64,000 bases of DNA from NCBI RefSeq assembly GCF_000208745.1, contig NC_030851.1, positions 27,944,912 through 28,008,911 on the forward strand. The letters run 5' to 3'. The translations under genes were made by a program, and so were the position numbers. The DNA comes from Theobroma cacao. Taxonomy: Eukaryota > Streptophyta > Magnoliopsida > Malvales > Malvaceae. The stretch's first letter is position 1; each line of letters opens with the position of its first letter. The notes under the pieces were generated by a model. The model did not search any database and was not told where the DNA came from. It was given only the letters and a program-made list of their open reading frames with translations. This document shows, in pieces, positions 11,573 to 22,738 of this stretch.

Positions 11573-11892
11573 TACTGGAGGGTAACTTGATGAAAATGAT
11601 AATTAGTGATTGTGACATGTTTATGACAATGTGGGGCAAGGATGAGCGGTAAGATGAAGCTTACACATCTGATTAGAAATGATAAGAAAAGAGTATAAGC
11701 CTGTAAATTATGTGAAGTTATGCATAGGCACAATGAGAATCTGCGTGGATTACATAAGAACCAATTTATGGTAGGATGTAAAGTAAATGGTGATTTAAAC
11801 ATTCGAAGGGGTAATCTGGAGTTGATTATACCTTAATATTCATGGATTAAACTTGACCTATGGGAATGAAATGGAAAAGTAAAAAGGGAAAC

Positions 11893-12868
11893 ATGAGCTA
11901 TAAGAATATGATGATGAACCTATATGTCGATGACACCGTTATTGTCAATTCCTCCTCTAATGCTACTAAGCGAGTTATAGAGTTCTTGAAGTCCAAATTT
12001 AAGCTAAACGATCTTGGCAAATTGAAGTATTTCCTTGGTTTGGAAGTTGCCCAATTGAACAAAAGTATGCTTTTGATCTATTAATAAAATATGGAGTTCT
12101 TGGCTGTAAGCCTATCACTACACCTATTGATTATAATCATAGGTTAAATAAAGCTACAAACATTGATCAATTGGTTGATGCAACTAATTACAGGCAACTT
12201 GTTGGTAAGCTTCTATATTTGATCTTTTCTTGACCTGACATTTCTTCTGTTATTCATATACTATCCCAATATATGGATATACCTACTCAAGCTCACCCAC
12301 ATGTTGTTTTCTAAGTTCTCAAGTGTATCAAAGGTGTTCTTGGCAAAGGCATCTTATTTTCTTCTCAATCTGCTTTACAAATACAAGCATATAGTGACAG
12401 CGATTAGGGAAGATGTTTAGATACTAAGAGCTCTATCACAAGTTTTTGTATCTTCCTTGGTAGTTCTTTGATAAGTTGGAAATCCGAGAAACAAATGGTT
12501 GTTGCTTGTAGCTCTACTCAGTTAGAGTATTGTGTAATGGCAGCTACTACCAGTGAAGTTATTTGGTTACCATGTTTACTGAAGGATCTGAGCATTGCTC
12601 ATGTGCATGTTCTTTCCTTACATTGTGACAATTAGTTTGCATTCCATCTTTGTAAGAACCCAATCTTCCATGAACGAACCAACCACATCGAGATAGATTG
12701 TCATTTCATAAAGGAGAAAGTTTTATCAAGTATCATCTCTCCAACATATGTTCATACAAAGTTGTTATTGGCAAACTTATTTACCAAGGTTCTCCAACCT
12801 AGTCCCTTTCTTCTCTTTCTAGCAAGATGAGTGTGCATAACATACACACTCATCTTATGGGAGAGTCT
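11893..12868 (+). pseudogene. Ty1/Copia reverse transcriptase and RNase H tail
   Basis: A reading begins with the reverse transcriptase active-site strand LYVDDTVIV (about 11920), then FKLNDLGKLKYFLGLEV. With stops and shifts it continues to the RNase H segment: AYSDSD near 12390, DTKSSITSF, then LGSSLISWKSEKQ. Next come SSTQLEYCVMAATTSEVIWL and HIEIDCHFIKEKV near 12690. It ends with LANLFTKVLQ. This is the C-terminal third of a Copia polyprotein, 5'-truncated and dead, unlike the Sirevirus-like Copia elements elsewhere in the window. Confidence 0.85.
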
Positions 12869-13075
12869 TAAGTATATATTAATCATGTTTATATTGTGAA
12901 TATATTATTAAAGTTAGTTTGGTTAGATTACCATTTTATCCCATATTTGTAAACAGGTTGTTATTTTGTTATACATGTACATAAATACAGTAAATAGCTA
13001 CTGTAAAGATAACTTTTTTTTAAGAATGAAATTCATGGGATATTCCCTATTCTTCTTCTATCATTGACACTTATC
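12869..13075 (+). mobile_element. Short Copia 3' LTR remnant
   Basis: After a purine-rich TTATGGGAGAGT the sequence changes to a 200-bp AT-rich unit with GTATATATTAATC at its start, TACATAAATACAG as a TATA-like region, and ATTCTTCTTCTATCATTG at its end. This layout is usual for a short Copia LTR. The first bases are CTTAAG rather than TGTTAG, so the start is mutated. No second LTR is present. Confidence 0.5.
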
Positions 13076-16000
13076 ATATCTATTAGAAGAAAAACATTTG
13101 TACACTCTTTTTTCATTTTTTATTTTAAAAATTCTTTTTTTGTAGGTCTTATCTTCTTGATTGTTTGTAAAAATCCTAACTAATTTGTCAAATGACTGTT
13201 TTCTTTAAAAAACACCTTTTACTATATTCCATATACATTTTAATGTAAACATTTTATTTAAAATGAATAATAAGATTTGAAAAAACCCTGTTAAGATTGA
13301 TTAAATCGGGAATTAGTGGCATGATAAGTTTAATTCTTGGTTTGACTTTTTACTCGCGGTGATTCGTCAGCGAAGAAACTTGTCCCCACATAAATAAAAC
13401 TGTCTTCAACCCACCCCGCAATCATACGATTTTTAATTTTGTGTCAATAATTGGTTAAATTAAAAATTTTAAAATAAAAAAGCATAACAATGATATAGTG
13501 CTAGGCATGAAAATCTTTCCCACCCAATCCAATAAGGCCTGCTTCCCTTGACCTGAGTTGGGTCTAAATTGAGTTTGTTTTAATATCACTTTATCAAGAA
13601 AAAATTACTTTCTCTTTAAGAAGTCAATTTGATAAGATATGTAAGGTTCATACTTATAAACTTTTAGTTTATAGTTAAAGTATTAACTTTAATTTTCATC
13701 AATCTTAATCTTGGTGTAAATCGGGTTTTAGTAAGGAATTTCATGAATTTTACTTAAAAATTTAATTATATTTCTTGTCATTTCATATTTTACTATTAAA
13801 GTGTTTATCCTATTTATGAACACTACGATTAAACAAGTAAATTATTCCATAAAAAAAAATCCTCACTCTTTGCAAACATATTAATATGTTTTTTTGAAAG
13901 ATGCAAACATATTAAAGGGAAATGTTTATTTTTTATAAAGGTCTTTTTATTTTTAGAGAAAATAGTTTAAAACTTAGATTTGAGAAAAAGTTTGATTCTT
14001 TTAACTATCTTTTATAGATTCTAGAAATTTGGAAATAAAAATTGGGGACAATTATATTACCTTGGGGCTCCGGCTTCAATTTGGCTTGGCCATTGATTAT
14101 AAACAAAATATCTAAAGTTTTAAATATAACAAAATGTTTAATATATATTAATGTTATATTATCATTAATTAATTATTTTTAATCAATAATATTATTATTT
14201 TTATCTGTTACTTGAACTTTATAACGATATTTAAAAAGTAAAACCTAAATAGTAAAACAAGTAACAAAAGAGTAATCAAATGGGGCCTAAACCAAAATAA
14301 AGGCATTATTGGTCTCAGCAGATGGTCAAAAACCTCTATAAACAAAATATGGTAATGTTGTGAATAAATTGATACTAATAAGACAGAAGGTCGAACAAGC
14401 TAAATTTCCAACCACAGGAGTAGATTCTCCTTCACATCTGGCCTCTCAAAATTTTTAAATTTATTTTATATTATATAAAATTTTTAAAATTTTTTATATA
14501 TTTCTTTAACGACCCTCTCAAAATAATTTTTTATTTAATAATTAATATAAATAAAAAATAACAAAATGATTTCACATGCCTCAATTTTAAAGTTTTTTTT
14601 CTTCTCTCAATTTGTATTATTATTATTATTTTTATTTATTTCTATTCTATTTATTCATATGTTTTAAATTTCTATAGATTTTTTTCTCCAAATTTTTACG
14701 ACCTATGAATCATATTCTTTTCTTTTTTGTGTCATATGTAGATTCTATCTTCTGTTTGCTATATTCTTTTTTTCTGTTATATAAATTTTATTTTTATGAT
14801 TTTAATCTCTAAAAATTAATAAATTATTATGTAATTCTTAAATATAAGTTGTAGCGTTGCATTATTACTTAAACTTCCATCAATATATCATTTGTTTTAT
14901 TAATCCTAATTATGTAAAAGAAAATTATATTGAATATATCTTTTTTATATGTTTTACGTTTATATTTAGTTGAAAGAAAATTATCTTAAATATGAAACCT
15001 TTAAACAATCTTGATTATGTACGAAGAAATTATCAATCTTATATATTGTATTTAACTATTTATGTTTTATGTATTATAATTTTATATTTAGTATTATAGT
15101 TTAAATAAAAATAAAATAAAAATATTAGAAGTTGACTGCATTAATTTTTTTTTTCAAATTTTATTAAAATATGAATAAGTTAAAAACAAAAGAAAAGAAG
15201 CAAATCATCAAAATGATTGTCCTATACATGAGCCATCAAGCTTCAATGCTTCAACTTATGAATAGGAGCAATGTGAATAAAAACATCCAAAACTCAATAT
15301 TAAAGAAATAGATATTTTTCAGTACATAATTAATAATTAATAAATTTAAATCCAAGAAATATGATGAAGCACAACTTTCAGACTATTGTAAATATTTTTT
15401 TCCTTGATTTACATATTACATAAAATTTTGTTTTATTATCAATTTTTTAATTGTTGATTAAGTTCAAAATATTAATTTTTAAAATTTTAACTTTTATTTT
15501 TCTATTTTTGACCCCTGCACTAAGAGTTGACTAACTTCTTCCCTCTCCAACCATACTAGGTGCTCTCTCAAATGTCCAAATAATTGATAGCTGCTCCTAT
15601 TTTCCTTTAGAACAACAAAATTCAATGGGAGGGATGACCCATTCACCCTAGTCTATTTTCAATTCTGGTTCACCAAAACGAGTTAGTCAAGAATTTGGAC
15701 GATAGGGAACATTCTGTCTAGACAAATTTGACCCACTACTCTCTTTTAATAACGACCAAGTCTCAAATGACTGCCCGAATGGAAATCAATATTGGTCCTC
15801 TAAACACCTGTTGTATATACATCCATTCCTCCCAGTGGCTTGCAGATGGTACTGATTCTGAACTTATTCTAGAAGTTTTAGATGCTCAAGTTTACAAGTT
15901 TATACAACAATAACCCACCAACTCCATTAATTTCTTCTCTAAACCTGGCAATTTCTTATTGGATCTTCAAAATTCATTTTCTAACCTCCCTGTGTCTTGC

Positions 16001-16155
16001 ATCTCGATCACAGAAATATTCATTGAACGTGGGCTGCATTCAAGATTGATGAAATTACCTTGGTGCCGATCCACAATCCTTACCCTCGAAGCCTTACAAG
16101 GGAAGATTTTGTCAGTATGTGAATATCTGCCTTTTTACAGAAGACAAGAGGGTGG
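13076..16155. other. AT-rich intergenic DNA with no recognisable gene
   Basis: Very AT-rich, with many short poly-A and poly-T tracts and no ORF with recognisable similarity. Open frames at 15728-15913 and 15959-16162 are short, have no family signature and precede the promoter of the 16380 gene. They may be remnants of an older gene or chance. Confidence 0.6.
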
Positions 16156-16276
16156 CACGTGATGTTGCATATGATCACAAAAATTCACCAAAACTGCTCA
16201 CATCACCATGCTCTCCAACTTCCAAAACGGTCTCCCATCTTTTTCTCTTCTCTTAGCTCTCTTTGACCTATAAATA
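16156..16276 (+). promoter_or_regulatory. Promoter of the small gene: G-box and TATA box
   Basis: A perfect G-box core CACGTG (16156-16161, in GGCACGTGATG) lies about 110 bp upstream of TATAAATA (16269-16276). Transcription would start near 16300, about 80 bases before the ATG at 16380. G-boxes are bound by bZIP and bHLH factors in light, ABA and stress responses; which one applies here is not visible. Confidence 0.65.
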
Positions 16277-16379
16277 TCACTATTTTCTTCCTCACCCGCC
16301 TTGCCTTACCGTTTCATTTGCGTTGACATTTTTGTATTCCAAAGCCATAAATTGTTGCAAATTCTGGAGCATCAAGAAA

Positions 16380-16718
16380 ATGAAGAGGCAAGGAAGTAAT
16401 TTAGATGGTGCCACCACGCTGCAGGCTGGAAAAAATGAAGGCAAAAAGAAGAGCCAGAGAGCTGTAGAAGCCAAGGAAGAAGACGGGAAGAAGAATGAAG
16501 GAGAACCAGCAGTGTTTACGCTGAAGAATTTTTTGGGGTGGGAGGAATGGCCGTGGTTAAGAGGTGCTGCGGATGAGCAAATGTCATGGGGTGCGGTCTG
16601 GTCGCCTTTGTGGGATGTTGATTTTGTTGACAAGGCTTATGGTTCATTGTTCAGTGATGTTGCTTGGGATGATGATATTTGGAACTTGAAGACAGTCATG
16701 GAGATACCAAAGCCATGA
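16380..16718 (+). CDS. Unrecognised small plant protein, 112 aa, intronless
   Basis: I do not recognise the family. The start at 16380 is chosen because the longer reading (from 16263) runs through the TATA box and the ATG at 16380 is the first after the expected transcription start. The protein has a basic, Lys/Glu-rich, probably disordered N-terminal half (residues 1-48). An acidic, tryptophan-rich C-terminal half follows, with the phrases FTLKNFLGWEEWPWL, SWGAVWSPLWDVDFVD and DVAWDDDIWNL. There is no signal peptide or membrane segment. The even spacing of Trp and Asp in the second half suggests a conserved fold or interaction motif. The reading is closed by TGA with a purine-rich 3' region. 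Codon use and the promoter make a real gene likely; its function is unknown. Confidence 0.72.
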   Translation: MKRQGSNLDGATTLQAGKNEGKKKSQRAVEAKEEDGKKNEGEPAVFTLKNFLGWEEWPWLRGAADEQMSWGAVWSPLWDVDFVDKAYGSLFSDVAWDDDIWNLKTVMEIPKP

Positions 16719-17998
16719 GAGAAAGAAAAAAATAGGAACAGAGAGAGACAGAGTTTGGCAATTTTTCACTTATAAAATTAACAAAATGAAGTTCGATGTC
16801 TTTGGTTGTTGTCTTTAGATATTTCTAATTTGGGCTGGAAACAGTGCAGCTGTTGGTCAGCTTCTTCATATGATTGCTTTGTTAGCAGATACAAATTAGT
16901 AAACCAGAATCAGCTGCAATATTGGCTAAACCTGGCGAGAGATGGAAAGAAGTGAGAGAGAACTAAAGCCTGCCTTAACAGATAGAGATAGCAACCATAT
17001 TCACCTTGGTCTTTACATTGTCCAATTTTACTTTTATATGTAAGTTGCTATTAACATTGTTTCCCCTTCTCATTTTAATCTTTACTATACGACTGTAATC
17101 AGGGCTGTAGATGCGAGACTTATAATAGGTTGTTGCCAATTGAGAAATGTTACACAGCAGTACTTTCAATTATCAAAAGAAATGGTAGCAGTAATGAAGA
17201 GCGGATGCTCAATCCACCAACCGCTTTGTTGGGTCTTTTGTTTGGGCTTTAAACCGTTTTTGTTGTGCCAAAAGAAAACTATCGTAGCCCACATCTGATA
17301 CTGTTTAATTAGGATTAGGACTTTCAGCTCAGATAGAAGAATTTCAGGGTTCACTGCTTAAACTTCTACAATTTTCTTTTTCTGCTTATTGGATGAGAAA
17401 AGACATCATTTATCGAATAGTAATTTTATTATTTAATTTATGAAAAAGTAAATAAGAACAAAACCTGTTCAAAATCTGCAATATAAAGCGTTAAATTAGC
17501 TTAAAAAAGTAAAACAAAACTGACAGATTCCAAGAGCCAAAGGATAGAGTCAAAATAACAAGAAAACACCAATGAGATGTGCCAAAGTTTAGGCCGCAGA
17601 GGCTCGTGAGCAATCTTTGACAAATCACTAAGTTTTGCTCAGTAAGATGAAGAGCACAACTTTTACATATAGAGAATTTGGCATGGCTTCCTAGACTAAT
17701 TTCCCACAAGAGATGATAAATGAATCCAAACCTAGTGGGACAAAGATGGCAGTAGAAAAAGATTAACCTCTTTGATTGGGAATACCAGGACTCGTTACCA
17801 TTCCATCAAACAATCAAGAGATCACAATAAAAGCATCACAAATTTCACTTTCAATTCAGATTGGCACTGTTCAATACATGATCAGAGAATCAAACGAAAA
17901 TCCAGAAAACTGAGAAAAAAAAAAATCAAACTGGTGAAGCAAAAGAAAAATGAAACGATCAACAAATTGATACCCACAAAACAGGAAGCATTTTAAAT
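16719..17998. other. Intergenic DNA between the small gene and the rbcS pair
   Basis: About 1.3 kb with 3' flanking sequence of the small gene on one side and of the minus-strand rbcS copy on the other. Open frames of 62-74 codons (17166-17354, 17491-17709, 17772-17996) show no family features. I see no RNA gene or mobile element that I can name. Confidence 0.55.
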
Positions 17999-19499
17999 TT
18001 AAAAGCCTGGAGGCTTGTAGGCAATGAAAATGATGCACTGCACTCGGCGCCTGTTGTCAAATCCGATGATCCGAATGAATGATTTGGGGTAAGCCTTCTT
18101 GGCCTCTTCCAGCTCCTTCAAGACTTGCGTTGCATCTGTGTAACCGAACATGGGGAGCTTCCACATTGTCCGGTAGCGCCCATCGTAGTATCCAGGGGAT
18201 CTGTGGTTCTCACGGTAAACAAATCCGTGCTGCACAAGAAGAAATGGTCAATTCCTGACATTGTAATATGGAGAAAAAAAAAAAAAAGAACTTAATCAAT
18301 CCAAATTCTAACAGGATTGGCTAGGAATTGCAAACATTTTTTTGGATAAACCTTTTAGGAAACTTTTGGAGGACTAAATGCTAAAAGGTAATTAACTGAT
18401 GGAATCGTTTGTGATTCAATCTGTGGCTAAATTGACTACTCTAACTGTGTTTCTGCGCTCCAATTTTTCCTTTAAGTTGATAAGTACATAAGCCATTAAC
18501 ACTATTTTAATGATAAATTAAGGGGAAACTGACAAGGTATCTGTAAGGGACTGGAGGAAAGAGAATTCTAATAATAATTTTCTTTTTACTGGCTTTGTCC
18601 CGACACAATAATTTAATCGCCTCTCCAACTCAAACTTTGCTTAAATTAAAACGGTTCTTGCATTAATTTGATGTTTCTGAAACCAAAGGTCACTGCACCT
18701 AAAAATGTCTTCAATTTCAAAACTCTGTAGAAAAACATCATGCCCTGAACAATATGCTGCCTAATCAAGCACAAAAGGAATCAAAGAATTCCCAATTAGT
18801 GTAATCTCACTTTCATGCTTACATAATAAGTTTTACCCTTTCCTTGTACGGCATACCTTGTCCCGTCACAGTGAAAGACTATAATAGCCATAAGAAAGAA
18901 AAAGTGGAAAGGTACCTGCAATTCAAATTCCAAGCGAGGAATCCATTTTCTGCGAAGAAGGTATTCAACTTCCTTTGCCAACTGTTCTGGAGAGATCAGG
19001 GAGGTAAGACACAGTCTCAAACTTCTTCTTTCCAAGCGGAGGCCACACTTGCACTCAATAGAATTTTTTTTTCTAGGTCAAAAATTTTCAGTTTAATTTG
19101 CTTTGATGCCTATAAAGTTCCCTCTTCACAACAAGTAGTTGAAAACTCAAAGTTTTATTAGCGCAGCAGTTGGTCTCGTGGCATTTACTTGAGTTAGGAA
19201 ATATTGGATTTAATTGCTAATAGAAGCAAAGAAATCGCTTCGTCCTTCGGTTGTTATATGACATGTAATCACTGCCAGGAAAACAATTTCAAGCAACAGG
19301 TTATTCCTTCGAATTACCTGCATGCACTGGACTCTTCCACCATTGCTAGCTATAGAGGTAATGTCATTGTTGAGTTTACGGGTCACTGGGAAGGCTGAGG
19401 TTGATTTAAGCCTGTGAAAGGTGCAACCATGCTGGCTTGAGCAGGGGTGGCACGGTTAACGGAGGCCACTGCCGCAGATGAGACCATGGAAGATGCCAT
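17999..19499 (-). pseudogene. rbcS: RuBisCO small subunit pseudogene, copy 1
   Basis: Three exons on the minus strand: 19318-19499 (transit peptide, starting [20 protein letters not shown]), 18916-19048 (WPPLGKKKFET to LEFELQ) and 17999-18229 ([19 protein letters not shown] to YKPPGF). The intact gene would make the nuclear-encoded small subunit, imported into the chloroplast stroma to join RbcL for carbon fixation. Lesions: one base is missing in exon 1 after the codons for FTGL, shifting the frame. Two bases are missing in exon 2 in a CTCTCTCC-like run between YLPD and PEQL. The intron 1 acceptor reads GCAA where copy 2 has GCAG. Exon 3 is open, but a usual Trp is Arg (GRYRTMW). Intron 2 is 686 bp, much longer than in copy 2. 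It cannot encode a full protein unless the assembly is wrong at all these sites. Confidence 0.93.
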
Positions 19500-19581
19500 G
19501 CCTCTTTCTTCCTTGGCTAGCTAGCTATCGCAAAGTTTGTGTGATCAGTTTAAGAGGTCTTTGCACAGCTGCTTGATTCAC

Positions 19582-19589
19582 TATATATA
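19582..19589 (-). promoter_or_regulatory. TATA box of rbcS copy 1
   Basis: TATATATA on the minus strand, 83 bp upstream of the ATG at 19499, the normal place for an rbcS promoter. Confidence 0.75.
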
Positions 19590-19757
19590 GGCAAAGAATC
19601 TTAAGTTTACTTCCCTATTGCTTATGTTAAAATGTTGTGCATCTGGCGGTCTAGAATTCATGCGGTAAATATTGGAAATTTCTTGGTCCTTAGATCATGG
19701 AAGGGGTGACATTACGGCTTGATGGAAACATAATACAGAGGCTTTTGGATTCCAAGC

Positions 19758-19813
19758 CTTATCGTTAAGCACTCCACTGATTGTGACACATGGCAAACGC
19801 CCGTCATCTTATC
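19758..19813 (-). promoter_or_regulatory. I-box / G-box-like / I-box light-response array upstream of rbcS copy 1
   Basis: In gene direction there is GATAAG (I-box, complement of 19808-19813), then GCCATGTG (G-box-like CATGTG, complement of 19787-19792), then GATAAG (complement of 19758-19763), all within 56 bp. They lie about 170-225 bp upstream of the TATA box. The I-G-I arrangement is the known conserved modular array of light-regulated rbcS promoters. The downstream gene is broken, so the array is a relic or drives a non-coding transcript. Confidence 0.7.
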
Positions 19814-21289
19814 TCATCCGAGGAACCAGGGCTTGAATTTGTGATGGCCGTTTGTCTATATCTTTGTCAAGTCTTTTTTTGGCCATTCATTTCTTTTGTT
19901 GTTGGCAGCACATCATATGTGGGGTGGTAGTTGGTACCTGCTGGCTGGAAGCGGATGTTCTTGTGATTAGTTTCACGATTTGCAAATTATCTTACAGAAA
20001 TATTTTCCGCAAATGACTTTAATCTACTATTCTTCATTCTGGTCCATGGCATTTGAGCTCGAATTTCCATTCCCATCAATTCAAGCTGGCGATCAGATGC
20101 TTAGTTATTATCTAAACAAGATAAAGCAGTAAGCTCCATTAATTGGTGAAGCAGTATTGCTATTTGCAACAGCAGATGGCGGAGTCTTTTAGAATTTAAA
20201 CATGGATGGGTGATATTAAAATAAAGAGAAAGGCTGAAAATATCTATTATGATTTTATGCTATAGAAACTATGGCCAATAAATTTACTTATCATATTTAT
20301 TAATTCAATTTAGGAATTTTCTACAAACCTTTTGAACTGAACATACCTTTTGAGTTGATATGTTTCCTCTTCATGTCAAGGGCAACATCCTGCCTCAGAT
20401 TGTAGTTCAGTGCAAACTGTAATTTCAGAATGTTTTTTCCATAACCGGTAAGATTTATCAGATTAGTCACCAAATAAAAGATGCAGTAGAATTGCCTACC
20501 TATACACTCTAAATTAACCTTTTGTGACATGAGCTGGACGAGCAAAATGAGCTTGACCCTTTTAGTCTACAGTATAGCTTCATTCTGTTAATTTGATTAA
20601 TGTCTTTCACTCAGATGGCTTTACAAAACGAAGCATCGCCTGCTCATTGCCATCCTCTAAGAAAGCTTATAATTCCAAGGAAATCTTTTGACAAAGGAAA
20701 GTTAGAAAAAGCTTGTAATCATATGTCTTGATGATGGTGGAAATTCTTTGTGTAATCATGATTATTTTTCTGCCTATTCAAATCAATCGCATTTCTTGCC
20801 ACGTACTCAAGAGTCAAGGTCATGATTAGTCAGGGATTTTCTTGTAAGCCATCTTATTTGCAATTTCCCTTAATGCTTGCGGTTTGAAGATTTCTATGAT
20901 GATGCAATAAGGTTCTTCTGAAAGATGAGTGCCCCGGTTCAAATTAGCATCCCTTTAAGCCGGTAGAAAGTACAGAGTGTAAAGGAGGGGCCTTCCCTAG
21001 GTACGTCACTTCAGGTACCATATTCATTTTTCTGTCCTTATCTTAGTGCTTGTAACTTGAGCTTGAGAGAGGCAAAGAGAGATAGATTTGAACTCAATCC
21101 AGAAAAATGGATACATGTTTAAGATAAAAGGACATTATCTCATATAATTTACTCTTTTATGTACATTTGGCCCTTTATCATTCAGACTTCAATATTTCTG
21201 CGTGAAAACAGAGTTTAAAAATGGAAATCGTGGACTAGATGCCACAAGGACCAAAGAATCCACCAGACAACCCTGAAAGTGTATTAAAT
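19814..21289. other. Spacer between the two rbcS copies
   Basis: About 1.5 kb holding the far upstream region of copy 1 and the 3' flank of copy 2. I see no coding region; the 74-codon frame at 20321-20545 has no recognisable features. Confidence 0.55.
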
Positions 21290-22367
21290 TTAGAAGCCTG
21301 GTGGCTTGTAGGCAATGAAACAGATGCATCGTACTTGTCTCTTGTTGTCGAATCCAATGATTCTGATGAATGCATTGGGGTAAGCTTTCTTGGCCTCCTC
21401 GAGCTTCTTCAAGACTTGTGCTACATCAGTTCAACCAAAAATGGGCCGCTTCCACATTGTCCAGTAGCGGCCATCATAGTACCCAGGGGATCGGTGGTTC
21501 TCACGGTAAACAAATCCGTGCTGCAACAAATCAAAATCACATAGCTAATTAGCCTTAGCTCAAACTAAATAAAATGTCTGGCAATCATGAGATTGTACGT
21601 GAGAAGAAGCATCAAAGTTCACCTCCAATTCAAATTCCGAGCAAGGAATCCAATGGCTGCGAAGAAGGCAATCAACTTCCTTTCCCAACTGTCCTGAAGT
21701 GAGATCAGGGAGGTAAGACAGTGTCTCAAACTTCTTTCCAAGCGGAGGCCATAGCTGCACTCACCAGAATACTATGAAGATTCAGAAACTTGCAATTTCT
21801 ATTGAACAATCTTAATTGGCTATTAATAACTTTATTATGCGCTATTCTTATAATCGAAGTCTCATATGTACCTGCATACACTGGATGCTGCCACCGTTGC
21901 TTGCAAGGGAGGTAATGTCATTGTTGGGCTTGTTACAAATGTCTTTTGTAATGTTATATTTTGCTTCGTTGTACCGGTATTAATGTAAGTTTTCTTCGCT
22001 GTCTTGGTGTCTCAGATGTGTTACCTTGCATGCTTTGTGCTTATGATTAACACTTGTTAATATTATCAACAAGTGTAATGAATGTGACAGCAATATGTAA
22101 TCTTGTAATTAAGCATATGAATGCAAGATAGCCTTTGATATTATCGTTTTCTTAACTGCTCTTTCATCTCTGTTTTACAACCTCAAAGTAGAGACTTTCA
22201 TAATTTTCTAATTGAGTCCTTCATGCTTGTCAATATTAGGGCTTGCGGGTGACTGGGAATGTTAAAGCAGATTTAAGGCTGGAGAATGGTGCAACCATGC
22301 TACCCTGAGCTGGGCTGGCACGGTTAACGGAACCAATGGTTGCTGATGACACAATAGAGGAGGCCAT
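21290..22367 (-). pseudogene. rbcS: RuBisCO small subunit pseudogene, copy 2
   Basis: Three exons on the minus strand: exon 1 21872-22367 (interrupted), exon 2 21623-21754 and exon 3 21290-21520. Exon 1 starts [20 protein letters not shown]. It breaks after FPVTRKP, where a 306-bp insertion (21933-22238) brings an immediate TAA. Beyond the insertion it resumes NNDITSLASNGG to the donor at CAG/GTAC. Exon 2 is open ([20 protein letters not shown], one Lys fewer than usual) and has proper splice sites. Exon 3 has a TGA where the conserved Cys of FGCTD should be, then continues open to YKPPGF. Without the insertion, exon 1 is 183 bp, a whole number of codons. Both lesions are independent of those in copy 1. 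Introns are short, 101 and 117 bp. Confidence 0.93.
21933..22238. mobile_element. 306-bp insertion in the rbcS transit-peptide exon
   Basis: Flanked by a perfect 7-bp duplication GGGCTTG (21926-21932 and 22239-22245). Removing it with one copy of the repeat restores the transit-peptide reading. The insert lacks matching terminal inverted repeats and has no GT..AG ends in gene direction, so it is not a simple new intron. It contains a hairpin (ACACTTGTTAATATT / CAACAAGTGT near 22050-22076). Seven bases would fit a SINE or another non-autonomous element; I cannot assign a class. Confidence 0.8.
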
Positions 22368-22412
22368 TTTTCTTCTCTCTTTTTTCCTTTTCCTATGTGA
22401 TGCACCACTCAC

Positions 22413-22475
22413 TATTTATAGCTTCATCATCTCTTCTGCTCACAACTATAAGGACCTACAAATGTTTGACACGTG
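22413..22475 (-). promoter_or_regulatory. TATA box and G-box of rbcS copy 2
   Basis: TATAAATA in gene direction (22413-22420) is about 46 bp from the ATG, and a perfect GACACGTGTC G-box palindrome (core 22470-22475) lies 50 bp further upstream. No flanking GATAAG I-box is seen close by, so this promoter differs from that of copy 1. Confidence 0.65.
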
Positions 22476-22738
22476 TCAAAAATTTTGTTTTGTTCCATTT
22501 TCGGAGATGGAATGAATGTATGGTTAACATTTTTCCCATTTTGCATGTCATTAATTTTAAAGGAGTATCTGTCATGTTAATTGCGATTGCAGGTTATTCA
22601 CCATCTGCCACAGGTTGAAAGTTGTTAGACTATTGAGGTCATATTGAAGATATTTTGATAGTAAAGGTTGAAGATATTTTTGACACCACAAATGGAAGGT
22701 GGATTTTTTAGTATGAAAGACGTAAGCAGGCTTTGGGA

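Larger units (their letters stand above)
7027..11840 (+). mobile_element. Non-coding interior of the Tekay-like element (LARD-like)
   Basis: About 4.8 kb follow the primer-binding site without any gag, protease, reverse transcriptase or integrase motif that I can find in any frame. Open frames are all under about 95 codons and unrelated to retroelement proteins. A hAT-like insertion occupies 10621-11572, and the surrounding text resumes in the same style on both sides. Together with the 2.6-kb LTR this resembles a large retrotransposon derivative, a non-autonomous type. No polypurine tract or 3' LTR is seen before the Copia fragment at 11893. A fully decayed autonomous interior remains possible. 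Confidence 0.5.

Noticed and set aside
15728..16162. Two open frames upstream of the small gene
   Set aside because: Short, without a recognisable family; the second runs into the G-box of the promoter at 16380.
17491..17709. 72-codon hydrophobic minus-strand frame next to rbcS
   Set aside because: No family signature, start context or neighbours support it.
20930..21000. Possible tRNA-like segment (CCCCGGTTCAAATT)
   Set aside because: Only a B-box-like word is present; no A-box or cloverleaf could be drawn.
21933..22238. Insertion read as a new intron of rbcS copy 2
   Set aside because: No GT..AG ends in gene direction, and the 7-bp duplication fits an insertion better.
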